Shown here in pieces: positions 34,805-44,199 of a DNA stretch of 64,000 nt (the stretch's first letter is position 1; each line of letters begins with the position of its first letter). The stretch lies in NCBI GenBank assembly GCA_910587715.1, contig CAJUMV010000021.1:1-64000 (forward strand), read 5' to 3'. This DNA is from an uncultured Lachnospiraceae bacterium (GTDB taxonomy: Bacteria > Bacillota > Clostridia > Lachnospirales > Lachnospiraceae). The position numbers and the translations under genes are program-made. The notes beneath the pieces were generated by a model. The model ran no database searches. It saw nothing but the letters and a program-made list of their open reading frames with translations, and was not told the origin of the DNA.

Positions 34805-35479
34805 ATGATTTACACCTACTATGCGGATGCGCGATGCCTTGACAACGAAACGTTGTTTCGGGAAAAGCTAAAACTGCTCTCCCCTTACAGGCAGCAGAAA
34901 ATCGCGATTCTGCGCCATGAGAGGGACAAGAACAGAAGTCTGGCGGCGGGACTGCTTTTGGACCATGCGTTGGCGGCATTCGGCTTGCAGGAAAGAAGCG
35001 TGGAATATGAAATCGGCGAGTGGGGAAAGCCCGCTTTGAAATACCATCCCGAAATCTGTTTTTCCCTGTCCCATTCCGGTTCCTATGCCATCTGTACTAT
35101 CGGGGACAAGCCGGTGGGAAACGACATCGAGCGCATCAGGGAAGGGCGGCTGAAAGTGGCGGACCGTTTTTTCGCGAAGGAGGAGCTTTCGTGGCTTTAT
35201 GAGACGGAGAGGGAAGAGGGGCGGATGCAGCGGATGTTCCGTCTCTGGACGATGAAGGAGAGCTTTGTAAAAGCAATCGGCAGGGGCATGTCCCTTTCCC
35301 TGCAGGATTTTGTGATACATATGGACGGGGAATCGGGACGTGCCAGAGTGCGGCACAGCGTGGATGCAAAGTATTATCATCTAAGGGAGTATCGGGAGAT
35401 TGCGGGGTACTGTACGGCGGTCTGTGTGCAGGACAGCGCGGACATTGCCTATAGTATGATACCGGTGGAGCTTTTCTGA
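34805..35479 (+). CDS. 4'-phosphopantetheinyl transferase (Sfp type)
   Basis: A 224-residue enzyme that moves phosphopantetheine from CoA to a carrier-protein serine. Sfp-type marks are present: AILRHERDKNRSLAAGLLLDHAL, WGKPAL, FSLSHSGSYAICTIG, the Mg-binding GNDIERIREG, and FRLWTMKESFVKAIGRGM with the WxxKExxxK core. ATG at 34805 follows GGAG with a 5-base gap. A longer upstream frame is not supported. No polyketide or peptide synthetase is nearby, so the target (fatty-acid ACP or other) is unknown. Confidence 0.92.
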   Translation: MIYTYYADARCLDNETLFREKLKLLSPYRQQKIAILRHERDKNRSLAAGLLLDHALAAFGLQERSVEYEIGEWGKPALKYHPEICFSLSHSGSYAICTIGDKPVGNDIERIREGRLKVADRFFAKEELSWLYETEREEGRMQRMFRLWTMKESFVKAIGRGMSLSLQDFVIHMDGESGRARVRHSVDAKYYHLREYREIAGYCTAVCVQDSADIAYSMIPVELF

Positions 35480-35580
35480 AGGTCTGCGCAGTCCAGAGCG
35501 GTACTGCCATGAGCAGAGGCAGGCGGGCTGTGTTGTTTGGGAATTGAGATTTTGACAGTTCGGGGAAAGGAGACAGCAGG

Positions 35581-36594
35581 ATGCGCGGAAAAAAGAGAAT
35601 ACGGATTGCGGCGGCGGTTATGGCAGCGCTTCTTACAGTTTATACCGTATTTGTCTATTTTCTCGTGAGCGCCGGCCTTGTGCCCTCCTTTATGGATAAG
35701 CTGAACGCTTTTGAGGATATCACAAGGAAATGCTACAGCGAGCAGGTGCAGACGGCGGATATTCAGGAAAACAGGACGAAGCTTCTTACCGATACGGAGG
35801 AATGGCTGAAAAATACGAAGCGCAGAAAGGTACAGGTGCGGACGGCGGACGGGTATTTACTTACTGCGGCGGAGTTTCCGGCGCAGGCGACGGACGAGGG
35901 AAGTGCGGAAAATTTGGAAAGCACAGGCGATAAATGGGCGCTTCTCCTGCACGGCTACACGGGCTGGAAGGAAGAAATGTACCAGTTTGCCTGCTGGTAT
36001 CACAGGCAGGGCTATTCCGTGCTCGTACCCGATTTAAGATGCCAGGGGGAAAGCGAGGGGGATTTCATCGGCATGGGCTGGACAGACCACTACGACTGTG
36101 AACTCTGGATTGCGCATATTTTGGAGCAGGCGCCGGAGGCGCAGATTGTGCTGCACGGACAGTCCATGGGCGCGGCGACGGCGCTTATTTTGGCAGGGTC
36201 CCCGGAGGTTTCCGGGCACATTAAGGCGGTGGTTTCCGACAGCGCTTACACGTCAGGGTACGAGATGTTCGGCGATAAAATTACGGAGTGGTTTCATCTG
36301 CCCGCCGCGCCTTTTGTGGATTCGGCATGTGTGATGTTAAGACTGCGGGGCGGTTATAACTTAAAAGACGCTTCCCCTTTACGGGCGGTCAAGGCAAGCG
36401 GCATTCCCACACTCTTTATCCATGGGGACGAGGATCGGATGATAGATGTAAACATGTCGTACGAGCTGTTTGCCGCGGCGGCGTGCGAGAAGGAGCTATT
36501 TATCGTGGAAGGCGCGGGCCACGCGCAGGCGCAGGACAAGGCGCCCGATGATTATTACGGGAGAATCGGGGCGTTTTTGGACAGATATTTATAG
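35581..36594 (+). CDS. Alpha/beta hydrolase, membrane-anchored
   Basis: A 337-residue hydrolase. One N-terminal helix (IAAAVMAALLTVYTVFVYFL, about 9-28) anchors or exports it, so the catalytic domain faces outside. Oxyanion region LLHGYTGWKEEM, nucleophile Ser in LHGQSMGAAT (about 198), Asp in IHGDEDRMID and His in GAGHAQAQ complete the triad. Resembles the BAAT/YqiK-like serine hydrolases of Firmicutes. GGAAAGGAGACAGC precedes ATG. The substrate cannot be told from sequence. Confidence 0.85.
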   Translation: MRGKKRIRIAAAVMAALLTVYTVFVYFLVSAGLVPSFMDKLNAFEDITRKCYSEQVQTADIQENRTKLLTDTEEWLKNTKRRKVQVRTADGYLLTAAEFPAQATDEGSAENLESTGDKWALLLHGYTGWKEEMYQFACWYHRQGYSVLVPDLRCQGESEGDFIGMGWTDHYDCELWIAHILEQAPEAQIVLHGQSMGAATALILAGSPEVSGHIKAVVSDSAYTSGYEMFGDKITEWFHLPAAPFVDSACVMLRLRGGYNLKDASPLRAVKASGIPTLFIHGDEDRMIDVNMSYELFAAAACEKELFIVEGAGHAQAQDKAPDDYYGRIGAFLDRYL

Positions 36595-36683
36595 AAAAAG
36601 AAGTAGTGCGCCGGAACTATCTGTGTTACACTAAATATATGGAGTTTGGGAAATTTTGGGGATTACGGGAAGGTAGTGTGATT

Positions 36684-39587
36684 ATGGGTAATGGAAGAAA
36701 TAGGATGATGAGAAGGACCGCCCTGCTGCTTGCGATAGTCGTGCTTGGGGCGGCTTTTGCTTTTTCCGCAAGGATGAATGTGGTGCAGGGCGCGGAAAAA
36801 CGCACGGTGCGCGTGAGCTTTTTCCCCATGGACGGTTATCACGAGACGCTGTCTGACGGCACACTTTCCGGGATGGATGTGGAATATCTCGAAAATCTTT
36901 GTGATTATGTAAACTGGAATGTGGAATATGTACCCTGTGAAAGCTGGGATGAGGCACTGCGGATGTTAGCGGACAAAGAGGTGGATTTGGTGGGCAGCGC
37001 CCAGTATTCCGCCGAGCGCGCGAAAGTTTACAAATACGCGGATATCGCTAACGGTTACACGTTCGGCGCCATAGCCGTGAAGGGGGACAGCACGCTTGCC
37101 TATGAGGATTTTGACGCCATGAAGGACATCACCTACGGCGTGGTGGGCACTTATGTCAGGAAACAGGAATTTCTGGAGTATCTGAAAGGGCATGGCATCG
37201 AGAATCCCCGGGTGCGGGAATATGAGAGCACGGCGGTTCTGCAGGGCGCGCTCTCGGTGGGGGAAATCGATGCGCTGGTGCACTCACTCACGGAAATCAG
37301 GGAAGGGCAGCGGATCATCGGTCGTTTTGCGCCGATGCCCATTTATTATATTACCTATCCCGGAAACGAGGATTTGCTGCGGGAACTGAATCAGGGCATC
37401 GCGGATGTAAAGATGAACCGTCCGGAACTTGAAAATGAGCTGATGGTGAAATATTACGACAGCCGGCTGGATCACACCGTTCTTCTGACGGGGGAGGAGC
37501 TGGATTACATCCGGAAAAATGAAGGGTTAAAGGTGGGCTATCTGGACGGTTACTATCCTTTCTCCTATGAGGATGAGGAGGGCGTATACAAAGGGCTTGC
37601 GCCGCAGATGCTGGGGGAGGTGTCCGTGAGTACGGGACTTACTTTTTCCTATGTCAGGATGCAGGACATGGACGAGGCGAAACAGGCGCTCGCGGACGGC
37701 AGTATCGATATCATTGCTTACTGCGGGGAACGCTCGGGAAACGGTAAGCAGGCAGGCTTTGCTCTGACAAAGGCTTACGCGCAGGTGCCCCGTGTGCTGA
37801 TTACCAAGAGCGGCGGCAGGACCGAGGAGTTTGGAACGCTGGCGGTGACGGAGGAGAATCTTACGGAAGAGGGCGGTGTCGCCTTCGCGGGGGAACAGAC
37901 GAAGCTTTTGATTCTGGAAAGCCCCAAGGAATGCCTGCAGGCGGTGCGCGCGGGGAAGGCAGAGGCAGCTCTGTGCGACGGTTATCTGGCGGAGTATCTC
38001 TTAGGCTCCCAGCTCGGGTTCGGGCAGCTTGAGATTCACACGGTTTTGAGCGATGTACACGATATTCGCATGGCAGCCCGGACGGACGAGGATTCGCTGC
38101 TTCTAGGCATTTTGAATAAGGAGCTTTTGGAGGTCACCGACAAATCGGTCAACGACTACATGCTGCAGGATAATTTTTATTCCCGAATGAGCGTGGACGG
38201 TTTTATCAGGGACCACAGCATCGTGATTATTCTGGTGCTGCTTGCGGCGGCGGCGCTTGCCATTTTCGTACTGTACCGTATGCTGGAGAACAGCAGGCGG
38301 CTGCAGAAACTGATGTACAAAGATTCTGATTTTAATATATGGAATATCAACTATCTAAAATACAGGGCATCCCTGATACTGGATACGGCTGCGGACAAAA
38401 AGTATGCCATCGTGTACACGGATATCTGCCAGTTCAAGAGCTACAACGCGCTTTACGGCTGGAATGCGGGACAGCGGCTTTTAGAGCTTACCATAGAGGT
38501 TATGTCCGGGGAGGTCGGCGAGAGCGAGCTTTATGCCAGAAGCTACGGCAGCCACTTCGTGCTTTTTGTGCAGTATGAGGATATGTCTTCTCTGACAAAG
38601 CGCATGATGGCAATGGCGGACAAAATTTCCGACCACATCCATGATAAGGAAGGAATCCGCATGACGCAGGCGATGGGCATCTGCGCGGTGGAAAAGGGCG
38701 ATACGGATATCCAGCTTGCTCTTTCTTATGCGATTCAGGCGGTAGACCCCTTAAAGGACAGCCACAGCAACGTCATCAGCATTTACGACGACGAGCTGCG
38801 CAAGAAGCTGCGGGAGCAGCACGAGCGGGAAAAGCTGCTCGATTCGGTGGATTTTCAAAAAGATTTCGTGGCATACTATCAGGCGAAGGTGGATATCCGC
38901 GACGAACGCGTGGTGGGAGCGGAAGCGCTGGTGCGATTCAAAGACCCTTCCGCGAACGGCGCCATCCGCGCGCCCGGTTTCTTTGTGCCTTATTATGAGC
39001 AGACGGGCAGGATTACAGAGATTGATTTCTTCGTGATGGAGAGCGTCTGTAAGATGCTGCGCAGGCGGCTCGACGCGGGACTTGCGGTGGTGCCCGTGTC
39101 CTGTAATTTCTCAAGGTCGCACTTTGTGAGGGACGGCTTCCCGGAGCGGTTTGTGTCCGTGATCGAAAAGTATCAGGTGCCCAAGGAGTTGATCGAGGTG
39201 GAGATTACGGAGACGCTTGTGGTGGAGGAGATGCAGCAGCAGAAGGTGAAAGAGAACGTGGCGATTTTGAAAGATAAGGGCGTGCATCTTTCCATCGACG
39301 ATTTCGGCTCCGGCTATTCGTCGCTTGGCGTGTTCGAGCAGATACCCGCATCGGTCATCAAGCTGGACCGCTCCTTCCTGTTAAACAATGAGAACCGGAC
39401 GAGACAGGTGCAGATTATGAAAAATATCGTAAATCTGGCGCGCGATCTGGAAGCGCAGGTGGTATGCGAGGGCGTGGAGACCGAGGGAGATACCGAACTG
39501 ATGATGGAAATCGGCGCGTATGTGGCGCAGGGTTACCGCTATTGCAAGCCCGTGCCGGAGGAAGTGTTTGAGGAAATGATTGTATGA
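36684..39587 (+). CDS. Periplasmic-sensor GGDEF-EAL protein
   Basis: About 967 residues. After a signal/anchor helix, two solute-binding (SBP_bac_3-like) domains (about 35-260 and 275-500; RVSFFPMDGYHE and GLKVGYLDGYYPF starts) would lie outside the membrane. A helix (about 512-535) leads to a GGDEF domain whose signature is degenerate (SYGSHFVLF in place of GGDEF), then an EAL domain (about 715-960) with EALVRFK, and downstream IDDFGSGYSSLG. The GGDEF part is probably only a GTP-sensing regulator, and the protein hydrolyses c-di-GMP in response to an amino-acid-like ligand (inference). ATG at 36684 follows GGGAAGGTAG. It overlaps the next gene. Confidence 0.85.
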   Translation: MGNGRNRMMRRTALLLAIVVLGAAFAFSARMNVVQGAEKRTVRVSFFPMDGYHETLSDGTLSGMDVEYLENLCDYVNWNVEYVPCESWDEALRMLADKEVDLVGSAQYSAERAKVYKYADIANGYTFGAIAVKGDSTLAYEDFDAMKDITYGVVGTYVRKQEFLEYLKGHGIENPRVREYESTAVLQGALSVGEIDALVHSLTEIREGQRIIGRFAPMPIYYITYPGNEDLLRELNQGIADVKMNRPELENELMVKYYDSRLDHTVLLTGEELDYIRKNEGLKVGYLDGYYPFSYEDEEGVYKGLAPQMLGEVSVSTGLTFSYVRMQDMDEAKQALADGSIDIIAYCGERSGNGKQAGFALTKAYAQVPRVLITKSGGRTEEFGTLAVTEENLTEEGGVAFAGEQTKLLILESPKECLQAVRAGKAEAALCDGYLAEYLLGSQLGFGQLEIHTVLSDVHDIRMAARTDEDSLLLGILNKELLEVTDKSVNDYMLQDNFYSRMSVDGFIRDHSIVIILVLLAAAALAIFVLYRMLENSRRLQKLMYKDSDFNIWNINYLKYRASLILDTAADKKYAIVYTDICQFKSYNALYGWNAGQRLLELTIEVMSGEVGESELYARSYGSHFVLFVQYEDMSSLTKRMMAMADKISDHIHDKEGIRMTQAMGICAVEKGDTDIQLALSYAIQAVDPLKDSHSNVISIYDDELRKKLREQHEREKLLDSVDFQKDFVAYYQAKVDIRDERVVGAEALVRFKDPSANGAIRAPGFFVPYYEQTGRITEIDFFVMESVCKMLRRRLDAGLAVVPVSCNFSRSHFVRDGFPERFVSVIEKYQVPKELIEVEITETLVVEEMQQQKVKENVAILKDKGVHLSIDDFGSGYSSLGVFEQIPASVIKLDRSFLLNNENRTRQVQIMKNIVNLARDLEAQVVCEGVETEGDTELMMEIGAYVAQGYRYCKPVPEEVFEEMIV

Positions 39588-40339
39588 GGAAGAAAACAAT
39601 GACCGTGCTGTGTCTGTTGGCGGCGTTTTTGTGCTTTCTATATTGTTTTATTGTGTTCCGTATCAGGTCCGGGAGCCGTTTTTATCTGATTTGGGCGCTC
39701 GGCGGGGTGTTTTTTATCGGTCTGGCGCTGATGATACGATTTGACTTATGGAGTCAATTTCCGTTAAAGCTGCGGAGAATCATCGTCTGTCTGCTTGCTG
39801 TGGGCGTGGTTCTTTTCGTGGTGGCGGAGGGCTGTATCTTTGCCCATTACCGGGATAAAGGCAGACCGGATCTCGATTACATTATCGTGCTGGGCGCGCA
39901 GATGAAGCCCGCCGGTCCGAGCGTGGTACTCAAGTTCCGGCTGGACGCGGCTTACGACTATCTTGTCGCGAACGAGAATACGCTCTGCGTGGTGAGCGGC
40001 GGACAGGGAGCGAACGAGCCGTGCAGCGAGGCGGAGGGCATGTATGCTTATCTGGTGGAGCGTGGAATTGCGCCGGAGCGAATCCTGATGGAGGACAAGT
40101 CCACGGACACGTCGGAAAATATCGCGTTCAGCGCGGCGCTGATCGGCGGCACGGACAAGGATGTGGGGATCGTCACCAACAACTTCCATGTGTTCCGGGG
40201 CGTGATGCTTGCCAGACATGCGGGGTTTGAGGATGCGTGTGGTATTTCCGCGAGGTCGAATATTTATTTTCAGCCCAATAATCTGGTGCGGGAGTTTTTC
40301 GGGATTATGAAGGATCTGGTGTGCGGAAACTTAATTTAA
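39584..40339 (+). CDS. YdcF/ElyC-family (DUF218) membrane protein
   Basis: A 251-residue protein with three N-terminal helices (about 5-95) followed by a DUF218 domain: DYIIVLGAQMK, VVSGGQGANEPCSEAEGMYAYLV, and EDKSTDTSENIAFSAALI. This family is linked to cell-wall or vancomycin-related envelope processes. The enzymatic reaction is not settled. ATG overlaps the EAL gene stop (ATGA), so the two are translated together. Confidence 0.85.
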   Translation: MRKKTMTVLCLLAAFLCFLYCFIVFRIRSGSRFYLIWALGGVFFIGLALMIRFDLWSQFPLKLRRIIVCLLAVGVVLFVVAEGCIFAHYRDKGRPDLDYIIVLGAQMKPAGPSVVLKFRLDAAYDYLVANENTLCVVSGGQGANEPCSEAEGMYAYLVERGIAPERILMEDKSTDTSENIAFSAALIGGTDKDVGIVTNNFHVFRGVMLARHAGFEDACGISARSNIYFQPNNLVREFFGIMKDLVCGNLI

Positions 40340-40366
40340 AAGGGTGGATTGTGTGGTGTAAAGAAC

Positions 40367-40396
40367 TTGACTTGCAGTAGAGGGAACGGTTAGAAT
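40367..40396 (+). promoter_or_regulatory. Promoter of TPR lipoprotein gene
   Basis: TTGACT (40367-40372), an 18-base spacer, and TAGAAT (40391-40396) lie about 50 bases upstream of the TPR lipoprotein start. Confidence 0.5.
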
Positions 40397-40444
40397 AGAA
40401 CAAGTACAGATGAAGCAAGCGTATGATAAACTTGGAGATAGATT

Positions 40445-41506
40445 GTGGAGAGACAGAGGAGAAAATGCAGGAGAATAGCGGGACTGGCGGCGGTTTTGCT
40501 CTGTGTCCTTCTGGCGGGGTGCGGGAAGGATGCGGCGCCCAGCTATACGAAACAGGGCATGGATGCCGTGGCGGCGCTCGATTATGAGAAAGCGCTTACC
40601 CTTTTTCAGACAGCGGAGGAAAACGGGGAAGAGAAACGGCTGCTTTATCGGGGGATGGGGCTCGCCTATCTGGGAAAGACGGATTATGAAGCGGCAATCA
40701 CCTATTTGGAGGCGGCTCTGCGGCTGGGAAGCGGCAGGGTGGAAAATCTGGATTTTGACATCAATTATTATCTGGCAACGGCATATTATAAGAATGGGCG
40801 GATGCAGGATGCGGTGAAGGTTTATGACGCGATTCTGGGACTGCGGCCGGAGGAGACGAATGCTTATTACCTGAGAGGGTGTGTGAAGCTGGCAGAAGGG
40901 AATTTTGAGGCGGCGCAGGCGGATTTTGACACGGCGGTCAGTCAGGACCCGAAAAACTATGACCGCATGATACGCATTTATATGGTGCTGGAAGAGTACG
41001 GCTACAAGGATGCGGGACAGATTTATCTGCAAAACGCCATGAAGGAAAACGAGAAGTCCATTTCCGACTACGACATGGGGCGTATCTGTTATTATATGGG
41101 AGATTACGAGAATGCCAGAAGCTTTTTGGAGCGGCTTAAGACTGCTACGGATTATGGTGCGGCGCTCTATCTCGGCAGAACCTATGAAGCGCTCGGGGAT
41201 TATAATTATGCGGCGAGCATTTACGCGGGCTATACGGAGTATGACCAGACGAAGGCGGAGATTTATAACCAGCTCGGACTGTGCCGTATGCAGCTTGGGG
41301 AATACCAGAGTGCGCTCGACGCATTTCAGACGGGGATGAATATCGAGGGAAACGATATGATGCAGACCCTGAAATTCAATGAGATTGTTACCTATGAGTA
41401 TATGGGCGATTACAAGACGGCGGCGGCGCTGATGAACAGTTATCTGCGCAGTTATCCGGATGATACGACGGCGAAACGGGAGTACGAGTTTTTGCAGACC
41501 AGATAA
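40445..41506 (+). CDS. TPR-repeat lipoprotein
   Basis: A 353-residue exported lipoprotein: lipobox LLAGCG (Cys about 26), then at least six tetratricopeptide repeats of about 34 residues, for example EKALTLFQTAEENGE, EAAITYLEAALRLG, EAAQADFDTAVSQDP and SALDAFQTGMNIEG. Such scaffolds bind peptides or partner proteins at the outer face of the membrane. Start is GTG at 40445. Partner unknown. It lies downstream of the YdcF-like gene but with its own promoter. Confidence 0.85.
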   Translation: MERQRRKCRRIAGLAAVLLCVLLAGCGKDAAPSYTKQGMDAVAALDYEKALTLFQTAEENGEEKRLLYRGMGLAYLGKTDYEAAITYLEAALRLGSGRVENLDFDINYYLATAYYKNGRMQDAVKVYDAILGLRPEETNAYYLRGCVKLAEGNFEAAQADFDTAVSQDPKNYDRMIRIYMVLEEYGYKDAGQIYLQNAMKENEKSISDYDMGRICYYMGDYENARSFLERLKTATDYGAALYLGRTYEALGDYNYAASIYAGYTEYDQTKAEIYNQLGLCRMQLGEYQSALDAFQTGMNIEGNDMMQTLKFNEIVTYEYMGDYKTAAALMNSYLRSYPDDTTAKREYEFLQTR

Positions 41507-41563
41507 CCATATTATATTTATATATAATTATAAATAGAAGAATCAGGAAGGGAGAGATATATT

Positions 41564-41968
41564 ATGAAGAATACTTATTTGCGTGTGAAAGGCATTATCA
41601 AAAAGAAGGATACCTATCTGCTCTTAAAGAGATGGGTGGACGATCGCATTCCCGATCCTTTTGTGTGGGAGTTTATCGATGCGGAAGTGCCCCACGGCGA
41701 GGCGCCCGATGAGACGATGCTGAATGCGATCACGGAGCTTTTGTCCATAAGTGGCAAGATTGAAAAGGTGGAGTATACCTGGTCCCAGCTTCTCGGCGAG
41801 ACCCACTGTGTGGGCATTGCATATATCTGCTCCATTCCGGAGGAGGAGGAAGCCAATATTGTTCTGTCTGAGGACTACGGCAGCTACGAGTGGGTGAAGA
41901 GGAAAGATTTCCCGAAATATATTGAGAATCAGTATGTGCTGAAGGACTTGGAGGGCAAGAAGCTGTGA
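41564..41968 (+). CDS. Nudix-like protein
   Basis: A 134-residue protein with a Nudix-like fold but a degenerate box: GEAPDETMLNAITELLSISG stands where GX5EX7REUXEEXG is expected. It has no clear REXXEE, so hydrolase activity is doubtful. GGAAGGGAGAG precedes ATG. Its stop overlaps the pyrF GTG start, so the two are translationally coupled, which suggests a link to nucleotide metabolism, perhaps regulatory. Confidence 0.7.
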   Translation: MKNTYLRVKGIIKKKDTYLLLKRWVDDRIPDPFVWEFIDAEVPHGEAPDETMLNAITELLSISGKIEKVEYTWSQLLGETHCVGIAYICSIPEEEEANIVLSEDYGSYEWVKRKDFPKYIENQYVLKDLEGKKL

Positions 41969-42915
41969 TTAATGTACTGACAGAGAAGATTAAGAAGCTG
42001 GAAGCGCCTATCGTGGTGGGACTTGACCCGACCATGAAGTTTGTGCCCGAACATATCAAAAAGCAGGCTTTTGCCGAGTACGGGGAGACAACGAAAGGCG
42101 CGGCGGAAGCAATCTGGCTTTTCAATAAGGGAATCGTGGACGCGGTGTGCGACCTCGTTCCGGCGGTAAAGCCGCAGATCGCCATGTATGAGCAGTTCGG
42201 CGTGGAGGGTATGCACGCTTTTCAGAAGACAGTCGCTTACTGTAAGGAAAAAGGTCTTGTCGTAATCGGCGATATCAAGCGCGGTGATATCGGCTCCACC
42301 TCCGAGGCATACGCGGTGGGGCATCTGGGGCAGGTGCGGGTCGGGGAGACCATGTGCCGCGGCTTTGAAGAGGATTTTGCCACAGTCAATCCGTACCTCG
42401 GTTCTGACGGCGTGAAACCCTTTATCGAGGTTTGTAAGCAGGAGAAGAAGGGTCTCTTTATTCTTGTAAAGACTTCCAATCCGAGCAGCGGCGAGTTTCA
42501 GGACCGTCTCGTGCTGCCGGAGGGAAGCGCGGACGCGTCGAAGGCGAGACCGCTCTATGAGGTTGTCGGTGAGAAGGTCGCCGAGTGGGCGGCAGAGCAT
42601 ATGGGCGATTCGTATAGCTATATCGGCGCGGTGGTGGGCGCGACCTACCCGGAGATGGGAAAGATTTTGAGACAGATTATGCCGAAATCCTATATTTTGG
42701 TGCCCGGTTATGGCGCGCAGGGCGGCAAGGGAAAGGATCTGAAACACTTTTTCAACGAGGACGGTCTGGGCGCCATCGTCAATTCTTCCAGAGGCATTAT
42801 TGCAGCTTACCAGCAGGAGGCTTACGCCAAGTACGGGGCGGAGAATTTTGCGGATGCGTCGCGGGCGGCGGTGCTCGCTATGAAGGAAGATATCATGGCG
42901 GGAATTTTTTCATAG
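41965..42915 (+). CDS. pyrF: Orotidine 5'-phosphate decarboxylase
   Basis: Final step of UMP synthesis, OMP to UMP plus CO2. A 316-residue type 2 enzyme (the longer form found in Actinobacteria and some Clostridia). VGLDPTMKFVPEHI is the N-terminal strand, and the catalytic DIKRGDIGST block (Asp-Lys-x-x-Asp) lies near residue 96-105. KTSNPSSGEFQD and YGAQGGKGKDL are the type 2 phosphate and C-terminal motifs. GTG start overlaps the Nudix-like gene. No other pyr genes are nearby. Confidence 0.93.
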   Translation: MINVLTEKIKKLEAPIVVGLDPTMKFVPEHIKKQAFAEYGETTKGAAEAIWLFNKGIVDAVCDLVPAVKPQIAMYEQFGVEGMHAFQKTVAYCKEKGLVVIGDIKRGDIGSTSEAYAVGHLGQVRVGETMCRGFEEDFATVNPYLGSDGVKPFIEVCKQEKKGLFILVKTSNPSSGEFQDRLVLPEGSADASKARPLYEVVGEKVAEWAAEHMGDSYSYIGAVVGATYPEMGKILRQIMPKSYILVPGYGAQGGKGKDLKHFFNEDGLGAIVNSSRGIIAAYQQEAYAKYGAENFADASRAAVLAMKEDIMAGIFS

Positions 42916-42946
42916 CATTCTATTTTCGTATATTTTGTAAAAAAAG

Positions 42947-42990
42947 ACGGCATACTATCCTTAAACATGTAAGAAAGGATTGTATGCCGT
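42947..42990 (+). promoter_or_regulatory. Hairpin enclosing the spoVAD ribosome binding site
   Basis: ACGGCATACTATCCTT (42947-42962) pairs with AAGGATTGTATGCCGT (42975-42990), 15 of 16 positions, with a 12-base loop. The right arm carries the only good binding site (AAAGGA) and ends one base before the spoVAD ATG at 42992. Folding would hide the site. A four-codon out-of-frame ORF (ATG at 42984, stop at 42996) also starts inside it. Confidence 0.6.
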
Positions 42991-42991
42991 T

Positions 42992-44008
42992 ATGTTAGGA
43001 AAGCAGAGCATTCAGTTTGAGAAGAAACCGTACATCATAAGCAGCGCCTCCATTGTGGGCAGCAAGGAAGCGGAGGGTCCCATGGGGGCGCTTTTTGATA
43101 AAGTCGGCTATGACGACAGCTTTGGCGCGGAAAATTGGGAGGAGGCGGAGAGCCGTCTGCAGAAGGAGGCGCTGGAGATAGCGCTGTCGAAAGCGGGGCT
43201 GACCAAGCAGGATATTCAGATGGTGTTTGCGGGCGATCTGCTGGGGCAGTCCATCGCCAGCAGCTTCGGGTTAGCCGGGTATCAGCTTCCCCATGTGGGG
43301 CTTTACGGCGCCTGTTCCACCTGCGGGCTGTCCTTAAGCATGGGCGGTGCGGTGGTTTCCGCGGGATTTGCCGACAAGGCGGCATGCATCACTTCCAGCC
43401 ATTTTGCCAGTGCGGAGAAGGAGTTTCGGTTTCCACTTTCTTACGGCAACCAGAGACCGAGGTCGGCAACGTGGACGGTGACGGGCAGCGGCGCGTTCCT
43501 CGTCTCGTCACAGCCGGGAAAACAGACCCGTGCCGTGATGGAGGGCGTGACCATCGGTAAGATTGTGGATTACGGTATCAAGGATTCCATGAATATGGGC
43601 GCGTGCATGGCGCCAGCGGCGGCAGATACGATTGCGCAGAATCTGGAGGATTTCGGCAGGGAGCCGAAAGATTACGATAAGATTATCACCGGCGATTTGG
43701 GAGAGGTGGGACAGCAGCTTTTGTTTGACCTGCTGGCGGAGAAACAGATTGACATCAGCAGACAGCATATGGACTGCGGCATTGAGATTTACGACGGCGA
43801 GAAGCAGCACACGGACGCGGGCGGCTCCGGCTGCGGGTGCAGTGCGGTGGTGCTGTCGGCGTATGTGCTGAAAAAGATTGAGGAAGGCATCTGGAAGAGA
43901 GTGCTCTTCCTGCCTACCGGGGCTCTCCTTTCTAAGACCAGCTTCAACGAGGGGCAGACGATTCCGGGCATTGCGCATGGGGTGGTGCTGGAACAGTATC
44001 GGGGGTAA
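42992..44008 (+). CDS. spoVAD: Stage V sporulation protein AD
   Basis: SpoVAD, the thiolase-fold protein that binds dipicolinic acid on the spore inner membrane. Start MLGKQSIQFEKK..., then the family blocks PLGALFDK-like (GPMGALFDKVGYDD), MVFAGDLLGQSIASSFG, LYGACSTCGLSLSMG, KAACITSSHFASAEKEFRFPL and GGSGCGCSAVVLSAY. About 338 residues, usual length. ATG at 42992 is preferred to TTG at 42980, which lacks a binding site. The gene is about 38 kb away from spoVAC, whereas in Bacillus spoVA genes are one operon. Confidence 0.9.
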   Translation: MLGKQSIQFEKKPYIISSASIVGSKEAEGPMGALFDKVGYDDSFGAENWEEAESRLQKEALEIALSKAGLTKQDIQMVFAGDLLGQSIASSFGLAGYQLPHVGLYGACSTCGLSLSMGGAVVSAGFADKAACITSSHFASAEKEFRFPLSYGNQRPRSATWTVTGSGAFLVSSQPGKQTRAVMEGVTIGKIVDYGIKDSMNMGACMAPAAADTIAQNLEDFGREPKDYDKIITGDLGEVGQQLLFDLLAEKQIDISRQHMDCGIEIYDGEKQHTDAGGSGCGCSAVVLSAYVLKKIEEGIWKRVLFLPTGALLSKTSFNEGQTIPGIAHGVVLEQYRG

Positions 44009-44023
44009 GGGAAGGTAGAAAAT

Positions 44024-44070
44024 TGGAAAGACCAAGCATAGAACGGTCTTTCTGCTCGTTTTTTTCACAA
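44024..44070 (+). terminator. Terminator after spoVAD
   Basis: GAAAGACC pairs with GGTCTTTC around an 11-base loop, followed by TGCTCG and a run of seven Ts. Confidence 0.55.
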
Positions 44071-44099
44071 TTAATTTTCGCTTTTTTGAGAAAAATAGG

Positions 44100-44127
44100 T
44101 TGCTAAAAAAAGAAAGTCTGATATAAT
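44100..44127 (+). promoter_or_regulatory. Promoter of DUF3825 gene
   Basis: TTGCTA (44100-44105), 16-base spacer, TATAAT (44122-44127), about 70 bases upstream of the DUF3825 start. Confidence 0.5.
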
Positions 44128-44199
44128 ATACAATATGTGAAAAAATATATTATTTGATTTCATCGTAGAAGTGAAAATTAATTGGAATGGGGAAAACGG

